From Pseudarthrobacter oxydans (GTDB lineage Bacteria > Actinomycetota > Actinomycetes > Actinomycetales > Micrococcaceae), in the NCBI RefSeq assembly GCF_034258515.1, contig NZ_CP139438.1, forward strand, positions 372,001-436,000: a stretch of 64,000 nt of DNA. Reading direction: 5' to 3'. Positions within the stretch are counted from its first letter, which is position 1. Each line of letters starts with the position of its first letter. A model generated the notes under the pieces. That model saw nothing but the letters and a program-made list of their open reading frames with translations, was not told where the DNA came from and did not search any database. The position numbers were made by a program, and so were the translations under genes. Shown in pieces: positions 62,023 through 64,000 of the stretch.

Positions 62023-62335
62023 ACCGCCGACGAACTGCGCTCAGCCGGCCTCAGCGATCCCGAGCTCGGGACCTTTAGCTGCAGCGATGAGCGGCTGGAC
62101 AGGCTCCACGAGATCGCGCAGTGGAGCTTCCGGGACGCCTACGAGGCCCCACCGTTTGCCCGCAGCGGGAAAGACCGGCTGGACGGGGGGCCTGGCAGCT
62201 GTTTGTCCCCACCGCCGCGTACCTAGTCGACGTCGTCGGATTCTCCCGCAAGTAGCTGCGGGATGTCCGCGCCGACCAGTGGGGGAACGATGTCATCACC
62301 AACATCTCGCCGTCGCGGGGCCCCGAGGTGACATC
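62023..62335 (+). pseudogene. Fragment of a GH78 alpha-L-rhamnosidase catalytic domain
   Basis: The first frame has ELGTFSCSDERLDRLHEIAQWSF and RDAYEAPPFARSGKDRLDGG. The frame then shifts by about two bases near 62190 and continues as WQLFVPTAAYLVDVVGFSRK, then TAG at 62253, then LRDVRADQWGNDVITNISPS. In intact GH78 enzymes this is one continuous stretch with RKW at the stop site, so the stop is probably TGG to TAG. Neither start nor end of the domain is present. The gene is clearly decayed. Confidence 0.72.
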
Positions 62336-62337
62336 GG

Positions 62338-62436
62338 CTGATCCACGGGTACCTGAACCTCGCCCCGGGCACGCCCGAAGCATTGCCCGCCCTGGAATTC
62401 CTCGCGAAGGAGCTGGCCTCGGCGAAAGGCGCCTGA
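62338..62436 (+). pseudogene. Remnant of an alpha/beta-hydrolase C-terminus
   Basis: A new frame begins directly after the GH78 debris and reads LIHGYLNLAPGTPEALPALE, then to a TGA at 62434. LIHGY followed by a long helix resembles the C-terminal histidine segment of family-3 alpha/beta-hydrolase (acetyl esterase) proteins. Nothing of the front of such a gene is visible, so it was fused to the rhamnosidase debris by a deletion. Confidence 0.4.
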
Positions 62437-62458
62437 AGCACGGTGGCCTAAGTGGATC

Positions 62459-63232
62459 CTAGGTGTGGGCGATGTCCGCCGGAGGGCCCGGCGGAGCGTT
62501 GCCCGCCCCGCCCTGGCTGCTTGACCAGATCTGGCCCATTTCTTCGGTGGACTGCTCCACAATCCTGCTCATCGCTGCGTGCGCTGCGCCCGCCTCGCCG
62601 CGCTGGATGGCGCTGGCAACATCTACATGCAGCTGCAGGGCTTCGTGGTGCGGCAGATGGGGCATCAGGCCATGTTCCGTCCGGCCGGTGAGGACCTCCG
62701 CCACAAGGTTCTGCAGCTGGGAGAACATTGCATTACCGGAAGCTTTGAGTATTGCGGCATGGAACTCCACGTCCAGCCGGAGGAATTCCTCCTGGTCTCC
62801 GCGTTGGCCGGCGGCCCACAGCTTGGCCGCAAGGGAAACGAGCTCGCTGCCGGCGTCCCAGGAGGCCCGTTCGGCGGCGAGGCGCGCGGCCTGCGGCTCG
62901 ATGGCTCCGCGAAGTTCATTGAGGGACTGCAGCTGCTCCAGCCGGCGGGCGGAAGCCAGCCGCCAGCGGATCACTTGGGGATCGTAGAGATTCCAGCACT
63001 CTTCAGGCTGCACAACTGTCCCAAACCGCCGCCGGGATTCCAGCATGCCTTTTGATGACAGCACCCGGGCGGCCTCACGGACCACGGACCGGGATACATT
63101 GTGCTGCCCCTCCAGCTCATCCAGCCGCAGTACGGAATGCGGGGCCCAGCGCCCATCGGCGATGCCGAGCCCCAGGCTTTCGACCAGCGCCGCATGCAGG
63201 TCGGTAGGGGACTCCGCCTTTGGGATTTTCAT
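62459..63232 (-). CDS. GntR-family regulator, FCD subfamily
   Basis: The winged helix (LVESLGLGIADGRWAPHSVLRLDELEGQHNVSRSVVREAARVLSSKGMLESRRRFGTVVQP) begins near residue 17. The FCD domain follows (LNELRGAIEPQAARLAAERA, RLDVEFHAAILKASGNAMFSQLQ, HHEALQLHVDVASAIQRGE). The protein ends with a Pro/Ala-rich tail of about 20 residues. It is divergent from a sugar-binding lipoprotein gene and likely controls that uptake system. Confidence 0.87.
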   Translation of the reverse strand: MKIPKAESPTDLHAALVESLGLGIADGRWAPHSVLRLDELEGQHNVSRSVVREAARVLSSKGMLESRRRFGTVVQPEECWNLYDPQVIRWRLASARRLEQLQSLNELRGAIEPQAARLAAERASWDAGSELVSLAAKLWAAGQRGDQEEFLRLDVEFHAAILKASGNAMFSQLQNLVAEVLTGRTEHGLMPHLPHHEALQLHVDVASAIQRGEAGAAHAAMSRIVEQSTEEMGQIWSSSQGGAGNAPPGPPADIAHT

Positions 63233-63262
63233 AAATAAATCATACGGCTCACTGGCAAGGGG

Positions 63263-63292
63263 TTGTCTAAGTCTGCCTTATTTCCATATGAT
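63263..63292 (+). promoter_or_regulatory. Sigma-70-type promoter of the binding-protein gene
   Basis: TTGTCT at 63263-63268 and TATGAT at 63287-63292 are separated by 18 bases, the same -10 as at 47601. It lies about 80 bases before the ATG at 63374. ATCATAC and CATATGAT elements nearby may be half-sites for the divergent GntR regulator. Confidence 0.5.
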
Positions 63293-63373
63293 CGCTTCCA
63301 AGACAGATGTAAAGATGCATTTGTAGGGCGGCTGGACAGTGACGTCAGCCCTCAGAAAGCAAAGGGAGTCGTA

Positions 63374-64000
63374 ATGAAGCGACGTTCAATCGTGCAGTAC
63401 GCGGCAGTCGCCGCAGCACTTTCGCTGGGGCTGACTGCCTGCAGCGGTGGCGGCGGCAGCACGGACGCCAAGGAATCAGGCACGGTGCGGGTGACGCTGG
63501 CCAACCATGTCTGGACTGAAGGCATCAAGGCAGCCATTCCCGACTTCGAGAAGTCCAGCGGGCTCAAGGTGGAACTGACCCAGCTCGGCGAGGACCAGCT
63601 CTCGGACCAGTACAACGTCAAGCTCAACGCGGGCAGCGATGAGATCGACGTGATGATGTACCGCCCGCTCCAGGAAGGCAAGGCATTCGCCAAGAACGGC
63701 TACCTTGCTGACCTGACCGAAAAGGTGTCCTCCGATTCCGGCTGGGACTGGAAGGACTACCAGGAAGGCCCGGTCAAGGCCACCACCGCCGACGGCAAGG
63801 TCGTAGGCGTCCCTATCATCACCGAGCGCGAGGTCCTCTACTACCGCAAGGACCTGCTGCAGGCCGCCGGTCTCCAGGTTCCCAAGACCATGGAGGAGCT
63901 TGAAGCGGCGGCCAAGGCCATCAAGGCGTCCAACCCCGACATCGCCGGCTTCGTGGCCCGCACCGGCAAGTCCGCGGCCGTCACCCAGTTCTCCAGTTTC
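63374..64000 (+). CDS. Extracellular solute-binding lipoprotein of a sugar ABC transporter (partial)
   Basis: The frame is open to the window edge, giving 209 residues. A lipoprotein signal ends in LTAC with Cys23 as lipid anchor, followed by a Gly/Ser spacer. The body matches family 1 sugar-binding proteins: VRVTLANHVWTEGIKAAIPDFEKSSGLKVE, DQLSDQYNVKLNAGSDEIDVMMYRP and VGVPIITEREVLYYRKDLLQAAGLQVPKTMEEL. AAAGGGAG lies before the ATG. Permease genes would be expected downstream of the window. The divergent GntR regulator suggests induction by the sugar. Confidence 0.9.
   Translation, partial: MKRRSIVQYAAVAAALSLGLTACSGGGGSTDAKESGTVRVTLANHVWTEGIKAAIPDFEKSSGLKVELTQLGEDQLSDQYNVKLNAGSDEIDVMMYRPLQEGKAFAKNGYLADLTEKVSSDSGWDWKDYQEGPVKATTADGKVVGVPIITEREVLYYRKDLLQAAGLQVPKTMEELEAAAKAIKASNPDIAGFVARTGKSAAVTQFSSF

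Overview
The window looks like chromosomal DNA of a high-GC actinobacterium of the Micrococcaceae, most likely Arthrobacter or Pseudarthrobacter. The reasons are strongly G/C-ending codons, several leaderless starts (TANNNT six or seven bases before ATG), GAF-ANTAR regulators, an actinobacterial sortase with a SigK/RskA-type pair, and an N-carbamoylsarcosine amidase that looks nearly the same as the Arthrobacter enzyme as I remember it. No rRNA genes, CRISPR array, complete insertion sequence or prophage was seen.

0-19 kb is mostly housekeeping: mutY, disA, a patch of very small genes beside paired palindromes, prfC, a FabF-like ketosynthase, a Nudix hydrolase, radA, a FUSC-type exporter, then phosphate uptake. 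The high-affinity pstSCAB operon has a candidate PHO box and a pstS-pstC hairpin. A low-affinity Pit transporter with its DUF47 partner lies nearby on the other strand. A tRNA-Lys gene follows.

19-29 kb holds a DUF302 gene beside a CsoR/CstR-like operator, a LacI regulator, a surface/stress module (DUF4397 protein, sortase, ECF sigma factor, zinc-binding anti-sigma factor), a GAF-ANTAR regulator, a GH51 arabinofuranosidase, a base-excision glycosylase, another LacI regulator and a cysteine hydrolase. 29-35.5 kb is a complete urease operon, ureABCEFGD, ending in a nickel permease. Its ureF gene carries a short palindromic element inserted in frame.

35.5-50 kb is sugar catabolism: a divergent GH13 enzyme, then a locus with a GntR regulator, split transketolase, MHS transporter, TIM-barrel isomerase, SDR dehydrogenase, dihydroxyacetone-kinase-type kinase and RpiB-type isomerase. 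Copies of one palindrome lie at the regulator promoter and the central divergent promoter, so the locus is probably one regulon for a tetritol, ketotetrose or branched pentose. A second GntR + MFS + SDR module follows directly.

50-64 kb is accessory: an SRPBCC protein, a second GAF-ANTAR regulator, an XRE/MmyB regulator, ilvD, small conserved genes, glutathione peroxidase, an MHS transporter with two sister IclR regulators and the N-carbamoylsarcosine amidase. Decayed pieces of a GH78 alpha-L-rhamnosidase sit near 51.9 and 62.1 kb. The window ends in a sugar-binding lipoprotein gene next to another GntR regulator.
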